Numbered from the stretch's first letter, positions 31,893 to 40,362 are shown. The stretch: 64,000 nt of DNA from Propionimicrobium sp. PCR01-08-3 (GCF_030286045.1 NZ_CP127390.1:2559482-2623481), one strand, 5' to 3'. Numbers and translations: made by a program. Notes: a model not told the origin generated them from the sequence alone.

Positions 31893-32744
31893 ATGCAGGA
31901 TCCGTCTCAGCTTGTCGTTCATGCGGCCGATGGACGCGTGCTGACAGGAAGGTCGTTCGGGCCCGCCACCGGCGCCCCGGTACTGTTCATCGCTGGTGCT
32001 GGTACCGGAAAGAGCATGTGCTTCGGAGAAGACCTACTCGATAGTGCTCACGTCCGTTTGCTCACTATGGATCGTCCCGGCATGGAGGGTTCGGACCTGC
32101 ATGCGCAGCGCACGCTCGCGACCACCGTTGACGACTATCGCGTCTTCGTCGAGGCCGCCATCGGCGAGCCGTCGGTTCCGGTCGTTGCGAATTCGCAGGG
32201 AAGCGTGTTCGGGTTGGGAGCGGCCGTAGCCGGCTGGGCTTCGCAGTTGGTACTCGTGTCACCTGCCGACGAGGTCGCGCACCCTGCGATACAAGCGATG
32301 CTGCCCGCAGAGGCCGCGCAGCTGGCCGTGCTCGCGGACGAACACCCCGCCGAAGCCGCCCGAGTCTTTCAGTCCTTCACCCCCGAGGCGATGGAGCAGA
32401 TGGTCCTTGCAGGAGCGTGCCATTCGGATCGGGCGCTTTATTCCGATCGCAGATTCCTGTCTCTCTACCGGGAGGCTCTGGAGGAGGGCTTTGCCAACGG
32501 CGGTGCCGGGTACGTTCGCGACACTCTCATCGCTATGCGGCCCTGGGCGCTGTCGCTTGATCAGATCCGTATCCCGGTGACGGTGCTGTTCGGGGAGAAA
32601 GATCAAAGCCACTCGCCCGATCATGGACAGATCTTGGCACAACGAATTCGCGGAGCCCGCAGGCGGGTTATCCCCGGGGTCGGTGGCGCTTTGCTGTGGA
32701 CGCGCGCGCAGGCCGTGCTTGAGGCGACTCAACGCCGGGAGTGA
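31893..32744 (+). CDS. Alpha/beta-hydrolase fold protein
   Basis: A 283-residue alpha/beta-hydrolase. The strand-turn VLFIAGAGTGKSMC forms the oxyanion region, MDRPGMEGSD is a typical second turn, and the nucleophile elbow reads VVANSQGSVFGLG with Ser in A-N-S-Q-G. FGEKDQSHSPDHG holds the acid residue. Where the catalytic His is expected the sequence reads VIPGVGGALLWTR, so His is missing and activity is doubtful unless another His substitutes. Substrate unknown. It stands alone between repeat elements. Confidence 0.75.
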   Translation: MQDPSQLVVHAADGRVLTGRSFGPATGAPVLFIAGAGTGKSMCFGEDLLDSAHVRLLTMDRPGMEGSDLHAQRTLATTVDDYRVFVEAAIGEPSVPVVANSQGSVFGLGAAVAGWASQLVLVSPADEVAHPAIQAMLPAEAAQLAVLADEHPAEAARVFQSFTPEAMEQMVLAGACHSDRALYSDRRFLSLYREALEEGFANGGAGYVRDTLIAMRPWALSLDQIRIPVTVLFGEKDQSHSPDHGQILAQRIRGARRRVIPGVGGALLWTRAQAVLEATQRRE

Positions 32745-32766
32745 TACTAACCAGCAAGACGCATGC

Positions 32767-32865
32767 GCGAGCATTATCGATGCAACCTTCTTCGTGACCG
32801 TGACGATCTCACTTGCTGCGGCGACCCACCACGACCGTCGTCCCGAACAGAAGGCATCGACGTAA
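32767..32865 (+). pseudogene. Remnant similar to the 283-residue membrane protein at 37.9 kb
   Basis: A short reading frame contains SIIDATFFVTVTISLAAA, closely matching GIIDATFFATVVVSLAAT of the membrane protein encoded at 37939-38790; the DNA is also similar. Only about 20 residues match, and nothing upstream continues it. It is probably the residue of a lost copy of that gene family. Confidence 0.5.
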
Positions 32866-32893
32866 CGCAGTATCTTGATCGGAGGAAGCCATC

Positions 32894-33493
32894 ATGACGC
32901 GCCCTGTCATCACGACCCAACGTCTTGAGCTGAGACCGATGACGCCCGAGCATCTGCCACTACACCGTGAGCTGGACACTGACCCTGCGGTGATGCGATA
33001 TCTACTTGGCCGATCCCGGACCGCTGCGGAAAGCGACGAATTCTGGGCTCCGCGCTGCGCCGAAAAGATCGCCGATGCCGCGGGCCTCGGCTGGTGGGTC
33101 GGATTCGTGGACGATAGCTTCGTCGGATGGTGGGACCTCGGTCGAAGCGATTCCGAGCCCGGCGATGGCGTGAAGCTCGGCGAAGCGGAGATCGGCTGGC
33201 GGGTGCTGCGCTCACAATGGGGCAAGGGTCTGGCACCCGAAGGCGCCACTGCCCTGCTGCACTACGCTTTCGAAACTGTCGGGCTGGATCGCGCCTGGGC
33301 AGAAACGATGGCGGTGAACACTCCCTCGCGCCGAGTCATGGAGAAAATCGGGATGCAACATATCGCAACCGAAGTCCGCGACTGGGACGACCCGCTTCCC
33401 GGAAGTGAACTCGGTGAAGTCACCTACGAGATCACGAAGGCGGACTGGACTCACCCCTGGCCTCAGATCATCTCCATCACCGGGCCGCGATGA
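32894..33493 (+). CDS. GNAT acetyltransferase, RimJ/RimL type
   Basis: A 199-residue GNAT-fold acetyltransferase. TQRLELRPMTPEHLPLHREL is the typical RimJ/L start, EAEIGWRVLRSQWGKGLAPE forms the acetyl-CoA pyrophosphate loop (Q-x-x-G-K/R-G-x-A region), and VNTPSRRVMEKIGMQH is motif B. The acceptor may be a protein N-terminus or an amine-bearing drug. GGAGGAAG lies before the ATG. Its 3' end overlaps the convergent PheRS-like gene by 31 bases. Confidence 0.85.
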   Translation: MTRPVITTQRLELRPMTPEHLPLHRELDTDPAVMRYLLGRSRTAAESDEFWAPRCAEKIADAAGLGWWVGFVDDSFVGWWDLGRSDSEPGDGVKLGEAEIGWRVLRSQWGKGLAPEGATALLHYAFETVGLDRAWAETMAVNTPSRRVMEKIGMQHIATEVRDWDDPLPGSELGEVTYEITKADWTHPWPQIISITGPR

Positions 33494-34581
33494 GCAGCTC
33501 GGTAGATGATGTTGCGCAGCATGTTGGCCTCGTCCGCGGTGAGCGTGCGGTCAATCGGACGGAGGATGATCCGCAGCAACAAGTTGACCTGTCCGGGTCT
33601 GGTCTGCAAACGTGAGCGTGCGGCCTCGGGCAGGTCTTCATGCGCGGTGCGGCCGAGCACGTCGACCGACTCGATCACGTCCGCCTCGTCTCCGAGCGCA
33701 GTCCTGATCCGGTCCCCGATGATTTCTTCGTCAGCTTCGTTCTCGACAACGACGGAGATGTCGCGCCTGGCCGATGGGAGCAACGACACGCTCCGCCAGG
33801 GCTCCAGGTTCAGCATCTGCGTGCTGACTCTCGGGTCATTCGCACGAAGATAGCGGATGTCGGGGATCGCCTTGCGGAGCATGAGGGCGCGCTCAAGTCC
33901 CATGCCTAGTGCAAGGCCCGACCAATGCTCGGGGTCGAGACCGGAACCGCGCAGGACGCTGGGATGGATACGACCGCATTCCGCGAGTTCGAGCCACTGC
34001 CCCTCATGCCGAACATCAATCTGCCGGCCCCCGAGGGTGTAGGGGTGCTGGGCTCGGGTGACCGTCCACTCGGCACCCGGCAGCACGACGTCGACCAGTT
34101 CCTGAATCATGCTGAGCATCTCTTCATCGCTGGTGTGACCCGTACTGCGGATGCGCCACAGGTCGACCTGATGGGGCTCCCCGACATGGCTACGATCGAC
34201 GGTGTCGCGCCGGTACACCAGTCCCGGCGCGACGATCAACTCATCGACGTCATGGCTTGCCGCATATGCATCCAGAGCGGCCGGCAGTTCCGCACTCATG
34301 TGACTTCGCAGCATCGTCGTCGGGCTGAGGTATCGCGTATAGCGGCGATCGCGTGTTACGTCCCCGGGGTCGTAGCCGAGGCGATCGTAGTTCGCCGTGA
34401 TCGACACGATGGGCGAGCTGCGCACTATGCGGACGGTGCTGCCCCACTTGCGTGTAAGCCGGGAGACGACAGCGTCCAGAAGCAGCTGGATCGCGTGCTC
34501 TCCTTGGTCGGGATCGGTCAGGTCACGAAGTGTCAGTGAGCGGTGCAGTTCATCGGGGGTCAGGTAGTCGGCATGAGGCAT
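33463..34581 (-). CDS. Standalone PheRS-like class II synthetase with anticodon-binding domain
   Basis: A 372-residue protein with the catalytic core of phenylalanyl-tRNA synthetase alpha fused to an FDX-ACB domain. Motif 2-like VYRRDTVDRSHVGEPHQVDL is near residue 124 and motif 3-like GLALGMGLERALMLRK near 228. LEPWRSVSLLPSARRDISVV opens the FDX-ACB domain (about residue 276 to the end). Bacterial PheRS is normally an alpha2-beta2 enzyme with FDX-ACB on the beta subunit; this layout resembles the monomeric mitochondrial form. It has no N-terminal coiled coil and no pheT neighbour. It could be a paralogue protecting against a PheRS inhibitor or with a non-translation role. GGAG precedes the ATG. 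Confidence 0.8.
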   Translation of the reverse strand: MPHADYLTPDELHRSLTLRDLTDPDQGEHAIQLLLDAVVSRLTRKWGSTVRIVRSSPIVSITANYDRLGYDPGDVTRDRRYTRYLSPTTMLRSHMSAELPAALDAYAASHDVDELIVAPGLVYRRDTVDRSHVGEPHQVDLWRIRSTGHTSDEEMLSMIQELVDVVLPGAEWTVTRAQHPYTLGGRQIDVRHEGQWLELAECGRIHPSVLRGSGLDPEHWSGLALGMGLERALMLRKAIPDIRYLRANDPRVSTQMLNLEPWRSVSLLPSARRDISVVVENEADEEIIGDRIRTALGDEADVIESVDVLGRTAHEDLPEAARSRLQTRPGQVNLLLRIILRPIDRTLTADEANMLRNIIYRAAHRGPVMEMI

Positions 34582-34639
34582 GAGAGAGTCTCCAGAAAGT
34601 TTGCGGGCGAGCGAGAAGAACGAAACTTCCCCGGCCGCG

Positions 34640-34718
34640 CCTGCGGAGTCCCGGTGAGCTACTGACGCACGTCGAGAACCCCGCGGCCGTTCTCCGGCCG
34701 GGGGTTGAGAAATCGCTG
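34640..34718. repeat. Dispersed repeat, copy 2
   Basis: Second copy of the 31787-31862 repeat, with the stronger hairpin AACCCCGCGGCCG paired imperfectly with CCGGCCGGGGGTT. It lies in the divergent spacer between the PheRS-like gene and the histidine kinase and could be a leader element for either. Confidence 0.6.
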
Positions 34719-34816
34719 CTGATAGCGCATGACACGTAATCTAGCAGCCTGCATCGGTGCGTCGCGTCACCCGTCCGGGTGATGCAGCGAGAACGGATCT
34801 CCCGGATACTGGAATC

Positions 34817-36019
34817 GTGAGGTTCAGTGACGCGTCTTCGACTCGGCGGCCCCCGCGGGCCGTATCGGGGGAGGTCGTCGCTGCCGCGATCATGACGATC
34901 CTCGCACTGCCACTATCAGTAGTCGGGCTCGTCCAGGCGCCGTCCGCATCGATCCCCTCTGGCGAAGCCGCGTGGCTGATCGGTGTGTGCGTCGCACTGC
35001 ACGCGACCGGGCTCCTCTGCGCCTGGCGCCCTACGGTCGCCTTCGCCGCGGGATCGGTGCTGATGCTCGTCCTCGCGTTCACGGTGATCCCGGGGATAGG
35101 AAGCGCGGCGATGCTGCCCTCCAGCATCGTGTACCTGCTCCTGGTGTGGAAACTCGCATCGGGAGAGGGTCGCCGGATCTCGATCCTTGCACTGGTAGTC
35201 GGGCTTGTCGGAGCCGGGGTCATCGCTGTGGCCAGTGCCGGCCAGACTGGCGAGCAGGATCCTATGTGGCTGCTGTTCGAGGGCGCTACGTTGGTCGCCG
35301 GGGTGGTCGCAGCCTGGGCGCTCGGCGTGCTCACGCGACGGTACCGCCGTGCTGAGGCCAGCCGAGTGGAGGAATCGATGCGGCGCGCCGTGGCCGAAGA
35401 GCGGACGATGATCAGTCGCGACCTGCACGATGTTGTCTCGCACGCCCTGACCGTGATGATCGCGCAGGCGGAAGCCGCACGGATCGTGATCGGGGCTGAC
35501 GGTTCGGGCATCACACCTACGGGCGACGCTGCGCTGGAAAAGGTTGCCGAGACCGGTCGCGAAGCCATGCGCGGCCTGCGCAGCATGATCCGTACCCTCG
35601 ACGAATCGGACGCTGCACCGCTCACCCCAACATCCGGGATCGCTGCCGTTGGCACCCTTGTCGAGAACGCGCGCAGCACAGAGCACACGATCACACTCAC
35701 CGCCCAGGGTATGCCGGAGTGTCTTGCTCTTGACGCGGACCTGGCTGCATTCCGCGTCGTCCAAGAAGGAGTCACGAACTCGATCCGCCATGTGAAACCG
35801 CCGGTAGGTATCCAGGTCACCGTCGACTGGAGTGACACCGCGGTCGTGATCACTGTGCGCGACGATGGCGGCAGCGGAGTGAAAGAACCGTCCGACGCCG
35901 AAGGAACCGGTCTGATCGGATTGGCCGAGCGAGTCGAGCGTGCTGGAGGCACCCTCGATGTCAGCACTAGCAACGGCTGGTGCGTGCGAGCTGTACTCCC
36001 GACGGAGGTGACCTCATGA
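34817..36019 (+). CDS. NarL-type sensor histidine kinase
   Basis: A membrane-bound sensor of the HisKA_3 group. About six hydrophobic segments fill the first 180 residues. Then the dimerisation/phospho-acceptor helix RTMISRDLHDVVSHALTVMI carries the phosphorylated His, and the ATPase has FRVVQEGVTNSIRH and TVRDDGGSG with GTGLIGLAERVERAGG. The GTG at 34817 is chosen; the frame is open to 34757. No obvious extracytoplasmic sensor exists, so it may sense a membrane signal. It overlaps the response regulator as ATGA and is followed by three membrane protein genes that it probably controls. Confidence 0.87.
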   Translation: MRFSDASSTRRPPRAVSGEVVAAAIMTILALPLSVVGLVQAPSASIPSGEAAWLIGVCVALHATGLLCAWRPTVAFAAGSVLMLVLAFTVIPGIGSAAMLPSSIVYLLLVWKLASGEGRRISILALVVGLVGAGVIAVASAGQTGEQDPMWLLFEGATLVAGVVAAWALGVLTRRYRRAEASRVEESMRRAVAEERTMISRDLHDVVSHALTVMIAQAEAARIVIGADGSGITPTGDAALEKVAETGREAMRGLRSMIRTLDESDAAPLTPTSGIAAVGTLVENARSTEHTITLTAQGMPECLALDADLAAFRVVQEGVTNSIRHVKPPVGIQVTVDWSDTAVVITVRDDGGSGVKEPSDAEGTGLIGLAERVERAGGTLDVSTSNGWCVRAVLPTEVTS

Positions 36020-36702
36020 CCACACCCAGTACGGTGCTCCTCGCCGATGATCAAGTTCTGCTCCGGGAAGCACTGGCCACGGTGCTCGGAGCGGACCCAC
36101 ACATCACTGTGGTCGGCGGTGTCGACGATGGTGCGGCCGCAATCGGGTTTATCCGCACGCACCGTGTCGATGTCGTGCTCATGGATATCCGGATGCCGGG
36201 GATGGACGGCATCGCCGCCACCGCGGAGGTTCTCCGAATCAGTCCGCACACACGGGTGCTGATTCTCACCACCTTCGATATCGACGAGTACGTGTTCGCC
36301 GCGATCCGTGCCGGGGCCAGCGGTTTCCTCACCAAAGACACCCGGCCGGCAGAGCTGTGCGATGCCGTGCACCGGGTCGCCGCCGGAGATGCGGCCGTCG
36401 CCCCACGTGCCGCCGCAGCGCTGCTCACACACGTGCGCCGCCAGGTACTGCCGACCGACGGCCTCCTCGACCCGCTCACCCCGCGCGAGCAGGAGGTGTT
36501 CGCTCTGCTCGCCCGCGGCGCCTCCAACAGTGAGATCGCCGCGAAGCTGTTCCTCAGCGACAACACAGTGAAGACGCACGTGAAGGCAGTGCTCGCGGGG
36601 CTCTGCCTCTCCGACCGGATCCAAGTCGTGATCTGGGCGTACGAGCATGGCCTCGTGCAACCCGGGGAAAAACTCAGAGACGAAGATCACCCGCTCGGGT
36701 GA
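36016..36702 (+). CDS. NarL/LuxR-type response regulator
   Basis: A 228-residue regulator. The receiver (residues 1-125) has VLLADDQ, the phospho-acceptor Asp in VDVVLMDIRMPGMDGI, Thr in LILTTF and Lys in GFLTKDTRP. The C-terminal LuxR helix-turn-helix reads LTPREQEVFALLARGASNSE and AAKLFLSDNTVKTHVKAVL. It pairs with the overlapping kinase gene. The likely target is the three-gene membrane protein set that follows 58 bases later. Confidence 0.92.
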   Translation: MTTPSTVLLADDQVLLREALATVLGADPHITVVGGVDDGAAAIGFIRTHRVDVVLMDIRMPGMDGIAATAEVLRISPHTRVLILTTFDIDEYVFAAIRAGASGFLTKDTRPAELCDAVHRVAAGDAAVAPRAAAALLTHVRRQVLPTDGLLDPLTPREQEVFALLARGASNSEIAAKLFLSDNTVKTHVKAVLAGLCLSDRIQVVIWAYEHGLVQPGEKLRDEDHPLG

Positions 36703-36760
36703 GCCGCCTTCGCCCAGCAGAGCGATGATCTCCGCCGTCCCTCCCGGAAGACTGGACGGT

Positions 36761-37915
36761 ATGACCACCACAACCCACTTTCCACCACAGGAGCGGAGCC
36801 TCCGAGCGCTGAACTGGATCGGCACCGCGCTCGCGGTCATTGTGCTCTCTGCGAGCCTGGTCTGGCTGGCCGCCCCGCAGCTCAGCCCGTACGCTGCTGG
36901 ACCGAACCCCGCACCGATCCACCATCTGTTCGGGGCCGCCACAATGGGCCAACCGGCCGCCGCTTTACTGCAAGCTGCGGTCAGCGCCGCGGCGTCGGTC
37001 GTCGGACTTATCGCGCTGTTCGGCCGCAGAGAACATAACACGCTCATCGGCACGGTCGCGGTGGTATCCGGTGTACTCGCAGCGGTCGGCCTGGTCGGCC
37101 TGAACGGGCTCGCGATCTCCGGCTACACGCTCTCGCACGCCCTGCCGTTCGGCATCATCGCACTTCTCGTCTTCGTGGTCAGAGCACCGGTGGCGCGGAT
37201 CATCGTCGCCATCGCGGGTGCAGCCGCAGCGGTGTTCCTCGTCGTCGGACCGACACCATTGTCCGTCCTGTACCGCCAGTTCGGCGACTACCTGGTCACA
37301 GACCCGGCACGTTCCGCCTCACCGCTGTTGCTGCTCCTGTTCTCCGGGGTGTGGGTGCTCACTGGTGCCATGCTCCTGCAACGCACTCCCGGAATGCCCG
37401 GACGCTTCGTCCTCAAACACCGGGTCGCGATCACGATCGCCGCCGCGTGCTGCGCGTTGCCGTACGTCATTGCGCGATTGAGCTGGCTGACCCCGTGGCC
37501 GCTCGCCGGAGACCCCGGCGACTACGCCGACGACACGTTGACGATGGCGACCGGCCTCATCCTCGGCTCGGGGATGCTCACTGGAGGGATCCTGACGCTT
37601 GGACTCATCTTGCCTTGGGGCAGTCGATTCCCGACCTGGTTCGGACGAGTGGGCGGCAGACCGGTCCCGACCCCACTAGCCGTGGTCCCCTCCTCGATCG
37701 TCGCCATCCTGTTCACCACAGCGGGTCTCGACTCACTGCTGCTCGCAGGCACCGATGGAATCGGATTCCCCGTCCTGGTCACCGCCGTAGTCTTCCCGTT
37801 CTGGTTGTGGGGGCCGCTCCTTGCTCTCGCGACGTGGGGCTACGCGCTGCACCGCAGTACCGAAGCGCAATGCATGCCTACGGCCGCCAGCAGGCCGTAC
37901 TCGACACAACACTGA
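36761..37915 (+). CDS. Polytopic membrane protein, first of three
   Basis: A 384-residue protein with about ten predicted membrane spans; a short polar N-terminus precedes the first (residues 18-37). Loops such as AAPQLSPYAAGPNPAPIHH and LTPWPLAGDPGDYADD face one side. I do not recognise a named family. ATG 36761 is in frame with a longer upstream ORF that overlaps the response regulator. It begins a set of three membrane protein genes behind a two-component system; such sets often form export or cell-envelope stress machinery, but no ATPase is present. Confidence 0.7.
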   Translation: MTTTTHFPPQERSLRALNWIGTALAVIVLSASLVWLAAPQLSPYAAGPNPAPIHHLFGAATMGQPAAALLQAAVSAAASVVGLIALFGRREHNTLIGTVAVVSGVLAAVGLVGLNGLAISGYTLSHALPFGIIALLVFVVRAPVARIIVAIAGAAAAVFLVVGPTPLSVLYRQFGDYLVTDPARSASPLLLLLFSGVWVLTGAMLLQRTPGMPGRFVLKHRVAITIAAACCALPYVIARLSWLTPWPLAGDPGDYADDTLTMATGLILGSGMLTGGILTLGLILPWGSRFPTWFGRVGGRPVPTPLAVVPSSIVAILFTTAGLDSLLLAGTDGIGFPVLVTAVVFPFWLWGPLLALATWGYALHRSTEAQCMPTAASRPYSTQH

Positions 37916-37938
37916 AAAGAAGAACACTGGGAAGAGAA

Positions 37939-38790
37939 ATGACTCAAAGAATGAATCGTGAACGCCGCGCTTCGTCCGTTGCGAGTTGGGTGTCGCTCGG
38001 CATCGGCGCCGCCTCCGGCGTCATCGCCCTCCTGCACTCCGCTGCTAGCTATGTCGCAGATAACTCGCCGAGCTGGTTCGTGCTCGCCGGAATCGTCGTC
38101 GCCGTCGTGTTCCGCCTGCTTGCTCGGACGACCGGCCAGCGGTACACCGGGCTGCTACTCGCGACGGTGCTCCTGCTGCCGACCGCATGCACACTACTGG
38201 TACTGCACCTGCTCAGGCTCGTGGGCGTCATCCCATTCCCTGTCGATCCGATCTCTACGTGTGTCTCCGTCGGTGCCGCGATCGCACTGTTCAGCCTGTG
38301 GTTCGTCCCCAACCCGCTCGCACCCGAGCGCGAAGCGCGCGTACCGGTGCCCATGTGGGTGCCGATCGTGGGGATCGCGGCATCGCTGATCTACCCGGTG
38401 CTGAAGGTAATCTGGGCGATCGGGATCGCTGTTGCGGCGCCTCCGGAGACCCTCGGTATCATTGATGCGACATTCTTCGCAACCGTCGTGGTCTCCCTTG
38501 CTGCGACGCCTGCTCTGGTCATTGCGATGCGGTGGTGGAGCCGCCCGGCCCCCGCCTGGGTACGCCCCGTTGCACTCGTCGGCGGCTTCCTCCTCGTTGC
38601 CCTCGGTGCTTCGGGTCTCTGGGCCGTCGCGCAGGATCCGGCCGGTGCGGCCACTGGACTGCTCGTGTACGGCGGCTGGCTGATCTGGGGAACCACAGTC
38701 CTCGCGACAGCCGGACGGCTCTCACCGGGGAACCGGCAGAACGCGCCGAAGCGGCCTGCCGCAGCTGAACGAAAGGCGTACGCAAGATGA
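37939..38790 (+). CDS. Polytopic membrane protein, second of three
   Basis: A 283-residue integral membrane protein with about seven or eight spans; no recognised family. The segment GIIDATFFATVVVSLAATPA matches a remnant at 32.8 kb, so related genes exist or existed nearby. The start ATG 37939 follows GGGAAGAG; the stop overlaps the next gene by four bases. The upstream frame extension is non-coding overlap with the preceding gene. Confidence 0.68.
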   Translation: MTQRMNRERRASSVASWVSLGIGAASGVIALLHSAASYVADNSPSWFVLAGIVVAVVFRLLARTTGQRYTGLLLATVLLLPTACTLLVLHLLRLVGVIPFPVDPISTCVSVGAAIALFSLWFVPNPLAPEREARVPVPMWVPIVGIAASLIYPVLKVIWAIGIAVAAPPETLGIIDATFFATVVVSLAATPALVIAMRWWSRPAPAWVRPVALVGGFLLVALGASGLWAVAQDPAGAATGLLVYGGWLIWGTTVLATAGRLSPGNRQNAPKRPAAAERKAYAR

Positions 38791-39398
38791 TGACCCCTAC
38801 CCGAACCCGAGTCACGGCGCGGATGCCCCAATGGATCATCGTGTGCGCCTGGGCGTCGTTCTTCGTCGCCCTGCCCACAGCTCTCTGGAGGATCCTCCCA
38901 GCCATCGGGGTGCCGCTCGGAACACCAGAAGCGTGGAGAGCGTTCCAGGACTTCCCCGGAAGCGGCACCTGGTACGCGCTCGGCCTCTCGGCCCTCCAGC
39001 TCGCCGCAGCTGGCTGCTGCCTGCTCCTCTCCCTCAATATCCAGCGGGTACTCCCCCCTCGAACCCCACCAAGGGTGGCCCGCACCGCACCGATCATCGG
39101 GGGCATCGCAGGACTTGTCGGAGCCGCCATCCTCGCATATCTCGTCGTCGCGTCGATCATTAACTGGCCCCTGGTCGATCCATTCGGTGGGCAACCATAT
39201 GACGGCTGGGCATGGCTCTGCGCGGCCTGCTATCTGACGGCCGTGCCCTGGCCAGTCTTAACCGCTGCCGCGTCCGTCGGCTATCTGGCGAGACGAGGTC
39301 GGGCTGAAGCTACAGACGACACAATGGGCAGGCGCAGACCTGGGACGACGGGTCGACGTATGCCGGTGAGGCACTACGGCCCAGATCCGCAGCTATGA
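38787..39398 (+). CDS. Polytopic membrane protein, third of three
   Basis: A 203-residue membrane protein with about four spans (IIVCAWASFFVALPTALW, YALGLSALQLAAAGCCLLL, IGGIAGLVGAAILAYLVV, LCAACYLTAVPWPVL). The C-terminal 25 residues are basic. No family recognised. It is translationally coupled to the previous gene. The last bases overlap a methyltransferase remnant in another frame, so the natural 3' end may have been altered by that junction. Confidence 0.65.
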   Translation: MMTPTRTRVTARMPQWIIVCAWASFFVALPTALWRILPAIGVPLGTPEAWRAFQDFPGSGTWYALGLSALQLAAAGCCLLLSLNIQRVLPPRTPPRVARTAPIIGGIAGLVGAAILAYLVVASIINWPLVDPFGGQPYDGWAWLCAACYLTAVPWPVLTAAASVGYLARRGRAEATDDTMGRRRPGTTGRRMPVRHYGPDPQL

Positions 39399-39518
39399 GT
39401 GGCGGCACTCGCTGTCAGAGATCATCGGATCGCTCCTCGCCGCGGGCCTGGTGCTGAAGCGCTTCGACGAGGCAAGACACTTCCGTTGCCGGTGCGGGGT
39501 AGGACCCAACACTTGACC
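39385..39518 (+). pseudogene. Methyltransferase C-terminal remnant
   Basis: In frame +1 the translation reads SYEWRHSLSEIIGSLLAAGL followed by VLKRFDE, the typical end of small SAM-dependent methyltransferases that have a W-x-H-S-L segment. It then runs into unrelated residues and stops. Its upstream part is missing; a matching N-terminal remnant lies at 42138. Confidence 0.6.
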
Positions 39519-39607
39519 GGCGGCCCGGCCGGGGCTTGTTTTTGGTTTGATCTGTCTGCCTCGCGGCGGTCCTGGAGCGCTGACTGGCCGGGCATGACCT
39601 CATAGGA

Positions 39608-39724
39608 GCGCCAGCAGCGCTCGTCTTCGCAGAGTGGGCGATACGAACGCTCGCCCAGGCAGGGATCAATACTGAAGAAGCCTTTGAGACACACATTCTG
39701 CTCTTCACGCAGGCGCGAGGCTGA
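39608..39724 (+). pseudogene. TetR-family C-terminal remnant
   Basis: A 38-codon tail, PAALVFAEWAIRTLAQAGI followed by NTEEAFETHILLFTQARG and a stop, resembles the C-terminal ligand-binding domain of TetR-type regulators. The DNA-binding half is absent. It is on the opposite strand to, and just downstream of, the intact tetR. Confidence 0.45.
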
Positions 39725-39747
39725 ACGGCACGCGCGGTCACGATTCG

Positions 39748-40338
39748 CTACGGTTCGCCAAACACGGCTCGGGCGCGAGCCAATCCGTCGATCAGTGCCG
39801 TCAGGCCGAAGTCGAACTCCCGGTCGCGTTCCGGATCGCTCGCACTGCCGGCCTCTGCCGCCTGTTCCTCCAGCACGACGCCGACGGTGTATCGGCTGAC
39901 CGCGATCAGGGCGCTGACTGCTGTCTGCTCATCGAATCCTTGCGACACGAGAAGCCCAATCTGCCGGTCAGGTGCATCAGTTCCCTCGTCAGTGTCGTCG
40001 TCGGATGGTCTGCGGTGATGCTCGGCGTGGAGGCGTGCGCCGTCGCGGACCGCGTGTAATGCGTTCCGGAAGCTTCTCGCGTTGCGAAGCAGAAATGCGT
40101 CCCATTTCTCCTCGGGCTCGGGAAAAGAGGCGTGGTGCTCCCGGTCAAGCACATCGCTGGCCAGCGCAGCGAGGAGGTCGGCCTTCGTGCGGAAGTGCCA
40201 GTAGAGGGCGGGCTGCTGTACCTGGAGGTGAGCGGCCAGCGCGCGAGTCGTGAAGCCGTCGATCCCCGTCTCGTCGAGTACCTGCCGCGCCCCGCGCAGT
40301 ACCGCCGCGCGGTCGAGACGTGTCCGGTGCTGAGCCAT
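39748..40338 (-). CDS. tetR: TetR-type repressor of tetracycline efflux
   Basis: A 196-residue repressor of the TetR class proper. The helix-turn-helix is GFTTRALAAHLQVQQPALYW followed by HFRTKADLL; the C-terminal domain ends REFDFGLTALIDGLARARA. Family knowledge: tetracycline-Mg binding releases it from tet operators. It is divergent from the tetA-like gene, with two operator-like palindromes in the 38-base gap. ATG 40338. Confidence 0.9.
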   Translation of the reverse strand: MAQHRTRLDRAAVLRGARQVLDETGIDGFTTRALAAHLQVQQPALYWHFRTKADLLAALASDVLDREHHASFPEPEEKWDAFLLRNARSFRNALHAVRDGARLHAEHHRRPSDDDTDEGTDAPDRQIGLLVSQGFDEQTAVSALIAVSRYTVGVVLEEQAAEAGSASDPERDREFDFGLTALIDGLARARAVFGEP

Positions 40339-40347
40339 GGTTGCACT

Positions 40348-40360
40348 TTATCATCGATAA
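40348..40360. promoter_or_regulatory. tet-like operator 1
   Basis: The palindrome TTATCATCGATAA lies 10 bases upstream of tetR. It resembles the classical tet operator core (CTATCA-N-TGATAG). Its centre is 15 bases from the second operator. Confidence 0.8.
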
Positions 40361-40362
40361 CT

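Noticed and set aside
34582-34740. Possible T-box or attenuator leader for the PheRS-like gene
   Set aside because: There is a GC-rich hairpin and a Phe-containing stretch, but no T-box AGGGTGG-type core or terminator with a T-run was found.
34741-37053. Minus-strand ORF of 770 codons across the two-component genes
   Set aside because: The plus strand encodes a clear histidine kinase and response regulator; the antisense translation is Arg/Ser/Thr-rich without motifs.
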